A stretch of 64,000 nucleotides of DNA, taken from contig CP053688.1 of NCBI GenBank assembly GCA_013200995.1, forward strand, positions 1,488,001-1,552,000, written 5' to 3'. Positions 45,053-54,582 of this stretch are shown here, piece after piece. Within the stretch, counting starts at the first letter, position 1. Each line of letters begins with the position of its first letter. This DNA is from Arthrobacter citreus. Lineage in GTDB: Bacteria > Bacillota > Bacilli > Bacillales > Bacillaceae_G. Under the pieces are notes generated by a model, which saw nothing but the letters and a program-made list of their open reading frames with translations, did no database searches and had not been told where the DNA came from. Made by a program: the position numbers and the translations under genes.

Positions 45053-46429
45053 TTATTTTAAATGTGAACTTACAACATATCCTTTTTTTGAACCTATTTG
45101 CACGTAACTGTATGCTCGGCCACTTCCATATCCCTTACTTAATACTTTTACAGATGTGTTCGAGTAAAGTGTTTTTATTTTTTTTCCAGAGCTACTTGCA
45201 GAAGTACGTAAATATGTTTTAATCTTTGTTTTCATTGATTTATTTACAGTTATCGCTTTTGGTGCAAAGTTTACTTTTATCCCTTTTGAGATGTTTCCGG
45301 CACTATCCATACTTTTAAACGTAAAACCATAGACTTTTCCAACAATTGTTGAACCCTTATAAATAAAGCTATTCTTGCCTTTTGGTATCGTAACTTTTGA
45401 GCCATTTGGAAGGGTCACAATCGTCGCCTTGTAATCATATTCATTTGCAGGTGTAAACGAAATTGTAATTACACCGTTTGCATCTTTAAATTTAATATTT
45501 TTTGCTTCAACTGGTGGTCGACTTGAATCTTCCCATAAAATCGTTTTACCTTTTGAGACATTCCCATTCCAATCTACTGTTTGAAACTTTACAGTTGTAA
45601 TTCCTGTAAAACTTGTTGGTTTGTACGTAAGCGTAGTCGGTTTATCATAGTCATACTTAATTTTTTTACCATTTGGAAGCGTAATAATCGTCTCGACAAA
45701 ATCTTCATCACGAGGATTGTCCCAACTAAAAATCAAGTCATTTCCTTTACGCCATGACATTGCATTATTTATTTCTCCTGGTGATTTCTTATCATAGGTG
45801 GTTTTAAATGTTACTTTCGCACCCTCTTCTAAGCTTTGTTCATTACCTTTCTGATCATAGCTAAAAAAATAAAAAGTATAAGAAGTATTTTCTTTTAAAT
45901 CATAAAAGTGTATTTCTTTATCTCCCACTTCAACATCTGTAACCCAATCTCCATCTTTATCGTAGATTGATACACCTTTGTAGTCCCAATTAAATGGATC
46001 ATCCCAAGTTATATGAGCTTCTTTATTTATCGTTTCCATCTGAATATTTCTGATTTTATCAGGTGCGTATTGATCACTCTTAGTATGTACGTCGATCAAG
46101 ACTGCTTCACCATATTCCCTATTTGGTCCTAATCCGTAAACTGAATACTTATAATCCGTATTTTCGAAAGCTATTTTATCTGTAAACGAAGTAGCCCCAG
46201 CATTCACTCCAAATTGACTGATTTCTGTAGCTGATTCCCGAATTATCACATAACCGTTAACAGCATCCGATGCAGCATTCCAAGTTAATGTAATATTTTG
46301 GCCAGTTTGAGACACTTGCAAATTACTAATCATACCTGGTTTAACATTCCCAGCTGCTTTAGCACTCTTTGCTGGAATAATTAATGCGAATAATATACAA
46401 ATACATAAAATTCGTATTATTTTTTTCAA
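45053..46429 (-). CDS. Secreted protein with fibronectin-III-like domains and C-terminal SH3b
   Basis: 458 aa from a TTG at 46429 (LKKIIRILC) seven bases after GGAGTG. A signal peptide ends around AKSAKAAG. Four roughly 90-residue FN3-like repeats follow (for example NITLTWNAASDAVNGYVIIR, AHITWDDPFNWDYKGVSIYD). Two of them share TLPNGKKI/TLPNGSKV and a Q/KS-D-GN-SKG ending. The last 65 residues are a bacterial SH3 domain (TYLRTSASSSGKKIKTL, VSSHLK) that usually binds cell wall. It probably acts as a wall-bound adhesion or scaffold protein. A TGAAAAC...CGACTT pair upstream weakly resembles an ECF promoter. Confidence 0.85.
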   Translation of the reverse strand: MKKIIRILCICILFALIIPAKSAKAAGNVKPGMISNLQVSQTGQNITLTWNAASDAVNGYVIIRESATEISQFGVNAGATSFTDKIAFENTDYKYSVYGLGPNREYGEAVLIDVHTKSDQYAPDKIRNIQMETINKEAHITWDDPFNWDYKGVSIYDKDGDWVTDVEVGDKEIHFYDLKENTSYTFYFFSYDQKGNEQSLEEGAKVTFKTTYDKKSPGEINNAMSWRKGNDLIFSWDNPRDEDFVETIITLPNGKKIKYDYDKPTTLTYKPTSFTGITTVKFQTVDWNGNVSKGKTILWEDSSRPPVEAKNIKFKDANGVITISFTPANEYDYKATIVTLPNGSKVTIPKGKNSFIYKGSTIVGKVYGFTFKSMDSAGNISKGIKVNFAPKAITVNKSMKTKIKTYLRTSASSSGKKIKTLYSNTSVKVLSKGYGSGRAYSYVQIGSKKGYVVSSHLK

Positions 46430-46759
46430 AGTAATCACTCCGCTCTATATTAAGTCGATTAATAATTTAATAGTTTTCACTACTGATTTTTAAAGTTCAG
46501 CCATGAAATTATCTTTTCTATATTAATATTCTAACATCTATTTAACTATTTTTTAATTAAAATCTAATATTCGCATTTCGAAATTATATCTATTACAATT
46601 TATTGTTAAAGAAAATCACAAAAAAAGAGCTTCGGAAGCTCTTCTACTATTACAACCATATAGAATAAAAGTACCTAATGTATTTCAATAATACTTTACT
46701 AAAAAATCCTATGTAATAATTACAATACTAATAAATATTGCAATAAAATATGTGTAACT
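46430..46759. other. Intergenic between FN3 gene and fra
   Basis: It holds the fra terminator (46622-46645) and the 5' region of the FN3 gene. Nothing else recognised. Confidence 0.5.
46622..46645 (-). terminator. fra terminator
   Basis: AAGAGCTTC and GAAGCTCTT form a compact stem followed by T-run on the minus strand. Confidence 0.7.
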
Positions 46760-47131
46760 TTATTTCCGCCAAAAAGTAGTTAATCCTGCTTTTTCTTGAA
46801 TATTGAATTCAATCATTTTCTCAAGTAACTCATAATTGACTGCATCTTTCCAAGGTATCCGAAACAAGCCTTTAGTAGCGCTGTAACCAGCTTTTGAAAT
46901 ATCATTGGCAAAATGTAAAATGCCCTCTTCTTCTGGTGAAACACTCATATGTTGCTTGGAGGTAGATAAACCGATAATAAATGTGCCGTGATCAGAAAAC
47001 ATAGGTGTATTCCACTTGATTTGCGATTCTAGATTTGGGAACTTACCTGCAATCCACTCCAAAACTTCAGTTGTTCGTTCTCGGTGATCTGGGTTATCAA
47101 TACCTGCTAAATACTTTGCAAAAACTTCCAT
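46760..47131 (-). CDS. fra: Frataxin-like iron chaperone Fra (YdhG, DUF1801)
   Basis: The product is 123 aa with AGGAGGGAACCT upstream. It aligns along its length with B. subtilis Fra: [20 protein letters not shown], then [32 protein letters not shown], and [14 protein letters not shown] ending in TTFWRK. Fra delivers iron for Fe-S cluster and heme synthesis in the cytoplasm. Confidence 0.93.
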   Translation of the reverse strand: MEVFAKYLAGIDNPDHRERTTEVLEWIAGKFPNLESQIKWNTPMFSDHGTFIIGLSTSKQHMSVSPEEEGILHFANDISKAGYSATKGLFRIPWKDAVNYELLEKMIEFNIQEKAGLTTFWRK

Positions 47132-47207
47132 AGGTTCCCTCCTAAATAATATGTAGTTATTAATAGAATTTTTGATTTTTTAGCATTATTATGTAGTTCA
47201 AAACTCC

Positions 47208-47483
47208 TTAGAACGTCATGGTATCACTCATTGAATTGAAAGCGACTATACCTAAAATTAAGATTAAAATAAAAACTATTTGAATACATATTCCAACAAT
47301 ACTGCAAACTCTACCTGAGACAGCTAAACCTTTTCCCTTTTCGTTTGAATATTTAATTTCAGTTATACTTTTTTTAGAAATAAAAAGACCAATAATTCCA
47401 AGTATAAAGCCAATGATCGGAATTATTATCGATAAAACGCCTAATGTTAGTGAAGAAATAGATTTACTATTTGTTTTTCCCAT
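47208..47483 (-). CDS. DUF4190 membrane protein
   Basis: The product is 91 aa with two membrane helices. The family signature is LGVLSIIIPIIGFILGIIGL, then ISKKSITEIKYSNEKGKGLA and VSGRVCSIVGI. Function unknown, common in Gram-positive bacteria. Monocistronic. Confidence 0.88.
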   Translation of the reverse strand: MGKTNSKSISSLTLGVLSIIIPIIGFILGIIGLFISKKSITEIKYSNEKGKGLAVSGRVCSIVGICIQIVFILILILGIVAFNSMSDTMTF

Positions 47484-47673
47484 GTCAAACTCCCCCTTTT
47501 ATTATCCCAAAACAAGAAACAAAATATTATTTTCTTCTAATTTTACCTTAACAATTAAATTTTGTAATTTGGGGGAAATTCGTCAAATTTAGCGTTTTTT
47601 ACAAAACCTCGACCATTCAATTGAATATTTTAAAATTAAAACGGCAGCATACATTTATTCCTAAAATCAAAAT

Positions 47674-48360
47674 TTATACAAGCTCCAAAGGCAAATACGC
47701 ATATTCTTCGTCTTTATTAATCTCACATTTTCTGACCTGGATGGGGTATTTAAAAATAGGCCCGTCTATCACCGTCGTGTGGAATTCTCCACTTTCACCG
47801 CATGGGTCAATACCACGAGCTTCAAGTTCCCTTATAAATTCATGTGTTACTGTACGCCCTAAATCTTCTTCTCTCATTCCTAACTTTAAATTAACGGTTA
47901 CAACAATCGTAATAAAGCCTAAATTTATAAACTCTTCGACAGCTTCACGATGATTCATTCCCCATAATGGCATCCCAAGCTTTAAGCCAACTTTCTTTGT
48001 GATTATGTCGTGCCAACAATCTTGAGTTGGCATATCCAAGTCCCCTGTAACTAATACTTCTGCCCCAAGATTTTTAGCATCTTCTAGTAGTTGGATAAAT
48101 ACTTTTTCGTAATCACTCCAGCTTGCTACTCCGTTATAAATCGGTAAACCAATTGACTTAGCTTGTTCATGTACAAGTTCAGGAGGCATTCCATGAGACC
48201 TAGAACGTTTTCCTTCTTCTTCAAGCATGACGATTAAACCGACTGCATCTCCAACTTTCATAGCTTTAAATAAAGCGAGAACACTATCCTTTCCACCACT
48301 AAACGATGTTATAAATTTGTGCCCAATAGCATTAGTTTTCCAATTTATTTTTTCAACCAT
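47674..48360 (-). CDS. Dph6-type PP-loop ATP pyrophosphatase
   Basis: The product is 228 aa. The PP-loop motif SFSGGKDSVLAL sits at the N-terminus, followed by MLEEEGKRSRSHGMPPELVH, LVTGDLDMPTQDCWHDI and the C-terminal CGESGEFHTTVIDGPIF. This is the family of diphthine-ammonia ligase. Bacteria lack diphthamide, so these relatives adenylate or amidate another unknown substrate. Confidence 0.9.
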   Translation of the reverse strand: MVEKINWKTNAIGHKFITSFSGGKDSVLALFKAMKVGDAVGLIVMLEEEGKRSRSHGMPPELVHEQAKSIGLPIYNGVASWSDYEKVFIQLLEDAKNLGAEVLVTGDLDMPTQDCWHDIITKKVGLKLGMPLWGMNHREAVEEFINLGFITIVVTVNLKLGMREEDLGRTVTHEFIRELEARGIDPCGESGEFHTTVIDGPIFKYPIQVRKCEINKDEEYAYLPLELV

Positions 48361-48435
48361 ATAATACTTTCCCTTCTTACTTACCTAATAAACCCTTTAT
48401 GTAGCTTTTATGTATTGAACTTCAATAATCTATTA

Positions 48436-49059
48436 TCATTCAGGTGGAATTTTATATGTTACATTTCCATCGCCATCTAAAAACTCCATCCGTGGAATAT
48501 CGTTTTCATCCACTACCATTCTGATCCGAGGTTTCCCTATTGAATCTGATAGCTGAACGGTTACTTCACCTTTTGAATTTTTCCCCATAAATGCACGCGG
48601 TGTATTACCTTTCCAAATAGTCTCTAACTCTTTCTCTAGTTCCTCATCAGTTAGGTCAGAGTTTTGAATATCGCGTGTTCTTTCAATTAATTCTGGTAAT
48701 GGCATATTTGGTCGATCATAAACGGAAAATCCATAATGTCTTTGTCCGTTCTCATCAATATAATGCATTTGTACGACTTGATCTTGTTTATACTGATCAA
48801 AAGTTAATGAAGCATAAGATTCATAGTTTCCTTCATCATCCTTTTTACTGCCAAATATAAGACCGCCGCACTCATCACCTTCCCCATTATAAAACATCAA
48901 TCCTGCAATTGGATCCTCTTGTCTATGCCCAGGGAGAATGTCTTTCCCGTCCATAATTGCTGGCGGGATATGATCATTGTTAAAAAGACGTATTCTTACC
49001 GTGCCATTTTTATCGACAATATTTATATTTTCAACATTTATATTCTTATATTCTTCCAT
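48436..49059 (-). CDS. Hypothetical soluble protein, 207 aa
   Basis: The ATG follows GGGGGAGAATTAA. Repeated short beta elements resemble each other: NIVDKNGTVRIRLFNNDHIP, FMGKNSKGEVTVQLSDSIGK, and PRIRMVVDENDIPRMEFLDG. A DECGGLIFGSKKDDEGNY block lies in the middle. It looks like a repetitive beta structure built on I/V-D-x-x-G turns. Such proteins recur in Bacillus and other genera without assigned function. No membrane segment. Confidence 0.7.
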   Translation of the reverse strand: MEEYKNINVENINIVDKNGTVRIRLFNNDHIPPAIMDGKDILPGHRQEDPIAGLMFYNGEGDECGGLIFGSKKDDEGNYESYASLTFDQYKQDQVVQMHYIDENGQRHYGFSVYDRPNMPLPELIERTRDIQNSDLTDEELEKELETIWKGNTPRAFMGKNSKGEVTVQLSDSIGKPRIRMVVDENDIPRMEFLDGDGNVTYKIPPE

Positions 49060-49155
49060 TTAATTCTCCCCCTTTACTCTACTATATAGGAGTTTCTAGC
49101 TCATACTTAAAATTCCTTTTTTTTACAAAAATCAACATATCTAATAATTAAACGA

Positions 49156-49725
49156 TTAAACCCGTCTATCCAACTCGATGATCTTATCTTTTTTAAAATC
49201 TTCCCATTCTTCTCTTAATAACCCCATACGAATAGAATCATAATAATGTCCGTCATAGTAACGACATTTTCTCAATCTCGCTTCCATAGTCATACCCAAT
49301 TTTTCACCAACTTTGATCATTCGACAATTTCCTGACCAAGTAGTATAACCTACACGCACCAATGGTAAAGTATTGAATAATTGGTCTATCCAAAGTTTTA
49401 ATGCTCTAGTACCATACCCACCGCTCCAGTATTGTGGGTCATATATCCCAATTCCCATTTCGAGCCAATTAGAAGGTTTATGTTCCCAGTAATAACTAAC
49501 AATTCCTATTATTTTTCCTTCCACCTCTATAATCCACATCGAATCTTGATTTACAATCCGATCCTTTGTAGTTAAATATTCTTCAAAAGTCATAGATTTA
49601 TGCTCATAATATGGTGCATCCCACTTTTTCCATTCCGGAGCGTTTTCTTTGAAAGTTAAAGTCCAAAGTGTATATAAGTCTTCTTCATTTATTGGTCTTA
49701 TTCGTAATTCTTGATCGATATGCAA
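49156..49725 (-). CDS. RimJ/RimL-type GNAT acetyltransferase (YoaA-like)
   Basis: 189 aa from a TTG after GGGAG. It has the RimJ-type pattern: LRIRPINEEDLYTLWTLTFK, then IGIVSYYWEHKPSNWLEMGI, DPQYWSGGYGTRALKLW with the acetyl-CoA loop, and VRVGYTTWSGNCRMIKVGEK. It resembles B. subtilis YoaA. The substrate is unknown; ribosomal or other protein N-termini are typical for the family. Confidence 0.88.
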   Translation of the reverse strand: MHIDQELRIRPINEEDLYTLWTLTFKENAPEWKKWDAPYYEHKSMTFEEYLTTKDRIVNQDSMWIIEVEGKIIGIVSYYWEHKPSNWLEMGIGIYDPQYWSGGYGTRALKLWIDQLFNTLPLVRVGYTTWSGNCRMIKVGEKLGMTMEARLRKCRYYDGHYYDSIRMGLLREEWEDFKKDKIIELDRRV

Positions 49726-49810
49726 ATTTATAATCTCCCTTTTAATAGAATTTATATTATTTAAATTCCGTAAATTAAGATTGATTCCTTTATCTAATAC
49801 AGTTCATCTT

Positions 49811-50082
49811 TTATTTCAAATTAAGTAATAATCCCTCGACTAATTTACCAAAATACACTGCACCACCAATCGTGTATGAGTCAAAATATACTTTCCCTTT
49901 AACTTTAAAATATATAAAAATTCCTTTACTTTTTTTGCTCTTACATATACATAGCAAGTTTTTTCTCCATTAAAAAATTTATAATAAGGTTTGACTTCTG
50001 CTATGAGATTTTTATTTACTCCTTTTTCCTTGAATAAATAATTTGCAACAGCATGCTTAGTTAAAATCGCATTTAATTCAAA
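49811..50082 (-). pseudogene. Frameshifted hypothetical gene without a start codon
   Basis: Minus strand from about 50082: ELNAILTKHAVANYLFKEKG, then NLIAEVKPYYKFFNGEKT and CYVYVRAKK, where the frame changes near 49905. It continues GIFIYFKVKGKVYFDSYTIG and ends GLLLNLK at 49811. The first in-frame codons contain no start. It is a decayed small gene, family unknown. The rest of the 49.7-50.5 kb gap holds no gene. Confidence 0.55.
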
Positions 50083-50397
50083 TTAACAAAGCGTAATAAT
50101 TAATAAATTTAATATGATAACTTTAGATATTTTTCATTGTATCTACTAATTGCCTCCTGTTTTTTCTTTTCGTTAAATGCTCAAAATTAATTATTGTTCC
50201 TAAAATATTTATCATTTCAAATACTCTCTATATAAATTTTACAATGTCTTGGAATAGGAAAAATAAAAAGAATTGTACATATTATGAATAATCTTGTTTA
50301 AGATTCTCGTAGTCATTTTTTTATCTTTCAAAATATCTAGCCTCATTTTTTTGAGGAATTTCTAAACTTATGTCCCAATAATTTTTTAGAAAAAATA

Positions 50398-50422
50398 AAA
50401 AGGGCTGTTTGATCAGCCCTTA
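50398..50422 (-). terminator. Terminator of the YyaP-like gene
   Basis: AAGGGCTG and CAGCCCTT with a 6-base loop, followed by TTTTATTTTTT on the minus strand. Confidence 0.85.
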
Positions 50423-50469
50423 ATTTAGGTGAAAAATATATTATATTTTAGAAATTAAACTTATACTTT

Positions 50470-50997
50470 TCATTTCTTAACATAATGAAGCATTGCAAGT
50501 TGACCTAATTTTTCTACTTTCGTTAATTTGTAGCTCTGCGTAATATCATCCCCGCTATAAAGGGAGATACCCTTCCCTAAAACTATTGGTGCAATAGCTA
50601 TTTGAAATTCATCAATTAAATTTTCTTTAAAAAAATCTCGTGCTAAGTTTCCTCCACCAACTAACCAAATGTCTTTACCCTGTGCTTGTTTTAAATTTTC
50701 TACGAAAGTTTTAATATCTTCATCAATAAAAGTAGCATATTCATCTGATCCAGTTGTAGATTTTGAGAATACATAATTTTTATATGTGCTATATGGATAA
50801 TCCATGTCAAATCCACGAACAACATCGTATGTTCCTTTTCCCATTACTACAGTGTCAATTCTTTCTAATAGAGTATTGTAACCAGAATCTCCTTCTACTT
50901 CTGTTGTTTCTAGCCATTCTAAAGTGCCATCAGGATTTGCGATATAACCATCAATTGAAGTACCTACATATAAGATAATATTACGTTTATTTTCCAA
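50470..50997 (-). CDS. Dihydrofolate-reductase-fold protein (RibD C-terminal, YyaP-like)
   Basis: 175 aa from a TTG at 50997. The upstream GGAG at about 51008 rules out the longer start, which would place the ribosome site inside the coding region. Motifs are IILYVGTSIDGYIANPDGTL, TVVMGKGTYDVVRG, IWLVGGGNLARDFFKENL and IAPIVLGKGISLYSG. This family shares the DHFR fold and probably uses NADPH. The substrate is unknown. Confidence 0.87.
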   Translation of the reverse strand: MENKRNIILYVGTSIDGYIANPDGTLEWLETTEVEGDSGYNTLLERIDTVVMGKGTYDVVRGFDMDYPYSTYKNYVFSKSTTGSDEYATFIDEDIKTFVENLKQAQGKDIWLVGGGNLARDFFKENLIDEFQIAIAPIVLGKGISLYSGDDITQSYKLTKVEKLGQLAMLHYVKK

Positions 50998-51158
50998 ATT
51001 AAAAATCTCCAATCATTAATGTTCGTATGAATCTAATTAATTCAATTACTAATTCATTTAACTAGTATAATTGAAAATTTAATTAGTATGCTTTTTTGTT
51101 AGTTGCTTACAATTTCTATATTCGATTTTATAATGTGTCAAAAAGTGAGAATAAAAAT

Positions 51159-51198
51159 ATAACCAGTAGGAAAAATTCAGTTACCCACTGGTTTTTAT
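51159..51198 (-). terminator. Terminator downstream of the phosphoesterase
   Basis: AACCAGT and ACTGGTT arms with a long loop, T-rich on both strands. Confidence 0.55.
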
Positions 51199-51203
51199 GT
51201 ACA

Positions 51204-51923
51204 TTATGAATTTCTATATTTTCCAAACATAATTTCATCATAATATTTATCTAAATAAGGTAAATCCAACTCTTTTGCAATCTCTATTTCAGCTTCTTGA
51301 TCGTATTCTACTCTTACAAATTGGATTGAATTTGTTGAGTATGTTCCATCTATGATTGCATATGAAGCTGTTGTTAAATCTAGTGAATTTCCGACACTTC
51401 CAACATTACATAAAATACCGTTTTTAAAAGTTTCTAGGAATGTTGTATGTATATCTCCATAAAAGACGATATCAGGTGATTGATCATTTACATTTGAATT
51501 TGTTATTTCACTATTTTCAAACATAGATAATCGTTTTTCAATTGGATGAAATGGTAAGATTCGTTCGAATTCACTTCTTGGTGAGGCATGGAAAAATCTT
51601 ATTAATTGTCCATTTAATTCAAGATCTATATTAAACGGTAACGAATTAAGATATTGGTAATCATTTTCTGTTAATCTCTCTTTGAACCACTGTATAAAAT
51701 CATTATCAGAAGGTGCCTGAATAAATACATCCCAATTTCCACGAACTACTTGTTCACAATTCTTTTGAATAAGCTCAATACAGGCTGAACCTTGAGGACC
51801 TTTTCCAATTATATCACCTAAGCAAAAAATTCGTTCGATTCCCCTTAATCGAATGTCCTTTAAAACTGCTTCTAATGCTGTTTTATTTCCATGAATATCT
51901 GAAATAATTGCAATTTTTGTCAT
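51204..51923 (-). CDS. Cytoplasmic metallophosphoesterase
   Basis: The product is 239 aa. Calcineurin-like motifs: IISDIHGNKTALEAVL, CLGDIIGKGP, VVRGNWD (GNxD variant of GNHE), then FFHASPR and FYGDIHTTF. It has no signal or membrane segment. The GNWD pattern is common in this subfamily of DNA/RNA or nucleotide phosphodiesterases. It differs from the membrane-anchored enzyme at 35565. Confidence 0.88.
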   Translation of the reverse strand: MTKIAIISDIHGNKTALEAVLKDIRLRGIERIFCLGDIIGKGPQGSACIELIQKNCEQVVRGNWDVFIQAPSDNDFIQWFKERLTENDYQYLNSLPFNIDLELNGQLIRFFHASPRSEFERILPFHPIEKRLSMFENSEITNSNVNDQSPDIVFYGDIHTTFLETFKNGILCNVGSVGNSLDLTTASYAIIDGTYSTNSIQFVRVEYDQEAEIEIAKELDLPYLDKYYDEIMFGKYRNS

Positions 51924-52040
51924 TTAGCTCACCCCTACTCTCCATTTTTTATGTAGTTTTTACAAAAACCTGTTAATATTGGAAATAAATGTATTTATTT
52001 ATATTATAACGAAAATTAAAGTAGTTTGATAAAATATTAA

Positions 52041-52499
52041 TTACTTACGGTGTCCATCAATGCGTGCCTGCTTATAGCCATAATATACACAAGTGCCATT
52101 TTGAGATAAGTCTTTTACATCAAAACCGCATTTTCGATAGAAATCAAAATTATTAGAAGAAGTATGAGCAAACCAATCACCGTGCGGGAGCTTTTGAACG
52201 CAAAGTTCAATTAGTTTTGTCCCGATCCCTTTGCCTTGATACTCCGATAAAACTACCAAATCCAATATATTAGCAACCATTACTTGATCTGAAATGACTC
52301 TTACCATCCCAATCACTTTGTTCTGATCCCATACAGTAAATGCCCAAGAAGAGTTTTTAAAAATTAATGTAAATTTTTCCTTTTGCCATAATGGAGTGTT
52401 TCTAACCCACCCAGCGTCTTCAAAAAGTGCTTCAACATCGTCAACAGGAATGCCTTCATTACCTTCCCTTATGACGAATCCATTGAAATATTGATACAT
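52041..52499 (-). CDS. GNAT-family N-acetyltransferase
   Basis: The product is 152 aa with AAGGGTGAGTTAGTT upstream. The GNAT core is clear: NKVIGMVRVISDQVMVANIL, the LSEYQGKGIGTKLIELCVQK acetyl-CoA loop (QGKGIG) and the end FYRKCGFDVKDL. It resembles the YjaB/ElaA-like small acetyltransferases. Substrate unknown. Confidence 0.9.
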   Translation of the reverse strand: MYQYFNGFVIREGNEGIPVDDVEALFEDAGWVRNTPLWQKEKFTLIFKNSSWAFTVWDQNKVIGMVRVISDQVMVANILDLVVLSEYQGKGIGTKLIELCVQKLPHGDWFAHTSSNNFDFYRKCGFDVKDLSQNGTCVYYGYKQARIDGHRK

Positions 52500-52589
52500 A
52501 ACTAACTCACCCTTTATTTTATCATCTTAATCTACATTTCAAGAAAACGTCTTAGTATTCCTTCTATAGAAAATACACTTAACAAAATA

Positions 52590-52612
52590 ATAAGACTGTA
52601 AAAACAGTCTTT
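52590..52612 (-). terminator. Hairpin downstream of the bceRS-type operon
   Basis: AAGACTGT and ACAGTCTT form an 8-bp stem with a 4-base loop. Weak T-run follows on the minus strand. Confidence 0.5.
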
Positions 52613-52703
52613 GTGTGTTGGCATATAAGACAATCAATTAGGAACCCTCACATAAACTAACTATGCTTGGTAATAAAGTAATGATTCTAGCAAGATCAAA
52701 GTC

Positions 52704-53732
52704 TTACTGAAGTTGATAATAGTTTCTGACCTTAGGAAAATGAATAATTACTTTCGTAAATAATCCTTCTTCTGATTGAATAGAAAGATTATGCCCTAAC
52801 TTAATGGCTAATTGTTTAGCAAGATAGAGTCCCATTCCAGTAGACTTAATCTGAGTTCTTCCATTATTCCCAGTAAAGCCCTTTTCGAATACACGGTTTA
52901 GGTCCTGTGGCGGTATACCAACGCCTGTATCTTCAATGATTAGCCTCTTTTCTTTTTGATCGTCTTCATAATAAAAAGAAATGGTTCCTTTATCATTCGT
53001 ATATTTTAATGAATTAGAAACTATTTGATCAGTTATAAAAGAAAGCCACTTTGGGTCACTCTGTACAAATTGTGCTTCATTAGCAATACTCAATCCAATT
53101 TCCTTATTAATAAATAATTTAGCATATTTTTTGACGCTACTTTTTATGATTTGATTTAAATTAATTTCCGTAATGAAATAATCTTTAGAAAATGAATCAA
53201 TTCGTGAATAATAAAGAGCTTGTTCCACATAATAATCGATTTTGTTTAATTCATCCTCAAGTTTGTCCACCAGTTCATCCAATGATTTTCCCGTACTATG
53301 TTCCATTATTAATTTACTAGCAGCAATAGGAAGCTTTACTTCATGAATCCAAGATAAAACGAATTCTTGGTGCTCTAGTTTTTCAATCAGTAATCGTTGA
53401 ATTTGCAAAGTATGCTCGTTATGTAGCTTTTTTAGCACTTCATGATATACAGTTTGATTGATTGTTTGTGGTTTTGGTAAAGCCAGTATTAATTCTTCTT
53501 TTTCTTGTTCGGTAAGCTCAACAATTTTCTTATAAAAAGCCTTTTGACGAAAATATCCTAATAAAATATAAACTGCGACAAAAAATAGACAAACTAAATT
53601 TGTATACAATAAGTTATTGATCATATCATTTGATTCCGTGCTAATCATCATCATAATTGAAACAAAAATCATCATTACACCATATAAGATAAAGAAATAA
53701 CGCTTATCTTTTATATATTGAAAGAAACTCAT
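52704..53732 (-). CDS. BceS-type intramembrane-sensing histidine kinase
   Basis: The product is 342 aa. Two closely spaced membrane helices (about 11-30 and 39-60) leave almost no outer loop, the mark of intramembrane-sensing kinases. H130 lies in SWIHEVKLPIAASKLI, and the ATPase part has ITDQIVSNSLKYT and GMGLYLAKQLA. The ATG overlaps the regulator stop. BceS-like kinases sense antimicrobial peptides through the adjacent BceAB transporter. Confidence 0.92.
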   Translation of the reverse strand: MSFFQYIKDKRYFFILYGVMMIFVSIMMMISTESNDMINNLLYTNLVCLFFVAVYILLGYFRQKAFYKKIVELTEQEKEELILALPKPQTINQTVYHEVLKKLHNEHTLQIQRLLIEKLEHQEFVLSWIHEVKLPIAASKLIMEHSTGKSLDELVDKLEDELNKIDYYVEQALYYSRIDSFSKDYFITEINLNQIIKSSVKKYAKLFINKEIGLSIANEAQFVQSDPKWLSFITDQIVSNSLKYTNDKGTISFYYEDDQKEKRLIIEDTGVGIPPQDLNRVFEKGFTGNNGRTQIKSTGMGLYLAKQLAIKLGHNLSIQSEEGLFTKVIIHFPKVRNYYQLQ

Positions 53733-54400
53733 GGTATCAAATACCCCTGCCCTTTTTTCGTAGTTATAAAATCATCCTTGCCTATTTCGGCTAATTTTTT
53801 ACGTAATCGGGTGATATTTACTGTTAACGTATTATCATCAACAAAGCTTTCATCTTCCCAAAGGCTACGCATCATTTTTTTACGACTCACAATTTCCCCA
53901 TTATGTCTCATTAGGAGATAAAAGATGACTAACTCCGTTTTTGTAAGCTCTACTTTTTGATCATCATAGATTATATTACCTTCATTTTGATTAAGAATAA
54001 CTCCATTATGTTCAATCATTTGACTGGGCACTGCTGAATAGGAATATGTTCTTCGAAGTAATGCGTTCACTTTTGCCATTAAAACTTCAGTGTAAAAAGG
54101 CTTCTGAATAAAGTCATCTCCGCCCATGTTCATCGCCATTACCATGTCTACTGGTGTATTACGTGAGGAAATAAATATAATTGGAACTTTGGATACTTCT
54201 CTTATTTTCGTGCACCAATAAAATCCATCAAATGCAGGTAAGTTAATATCCATAAGAATTAAATTAGGCTGCTCCATCAAATAGATTTTTAATACATCAT
54301 TAAAATTTTCGACTTTGATTGATTGCAAACCCCACTTCTCAATCGTTTCTCCTACCAAATCTCGAATTGTTTGTTCATCTTCAACAATCATAATCTTCAT
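53729..54400 (-). CDS. BceR-type response regulator
   Basis: The product is 223 aa from the ATG at 54400 after TAGGAG. The longer frame to 54448 has no site. The receiver has IMIVEDEQTI and phospho-acceptor D in LILMDINLPAFDGFYW. The winged helix has VDDNTLTVNITRLRKKL, which is distinctive of BceR-like regulators. It forms an operon with the kinase and is divergent from the transporter genes. The predicted site is at 54473-54486. Confidence 0.92.
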   Translation of the reverse strand: MKIMIVEDEQTIRDLVGETIEKWGLQSIKVENFNDVLKIYLMEQPNLILMDINLPAFDGFYWCTKIREVSKVPIIFISSRNTPVDMVMAMNMGGDDFIQKPFYTEVLMAKVNALLRRTYSYSAVPSQMIEHNGVILNQNEGNIIYDDQKVELTKTELVIFYLLMRHNGEIVSRKKMMRSLWEDESFVDDNTLTVNITRLRKKLAEIGKDDFITTKKGQGYLIP

Positions 54401-54472
54401 AAGAATTCTCCTATCTATTACTAGGCCAGTATCGACTTCATTATACACGAATACTCAGCTTCAAAACGAACA

Positions 54473-54486
54473 TGACATTATTGTAA
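54473..54486 (+). promoter_or_regulatory. BceR-type operator
   Basis: TGACATTATTGTAA fits the known TKACA-N4-TGTMA inverted repeat bound by BceR-like regulators. It lies about 100 bp upstream of the ABC ATPase ATG and 73 bp from the regulator ATG. A TAGAAT -10 candidate is near 54531. Confidence 0.75.
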
Positions 54487-54582
54487 GGTTAAATAGAAAG
54501 TTGTAAGTTTTTATTCTGTTAATATCCTTTAGAATAGATTTCATAAATAGAAAAAAAATAGATTCATGGAGGAATTTTAACA

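Noticed and set aside
47621..47953. Plus-strand frame of 110 codons
   Set aside because: It overlaps the Dph6-like gene on the other strand and has no start signals.
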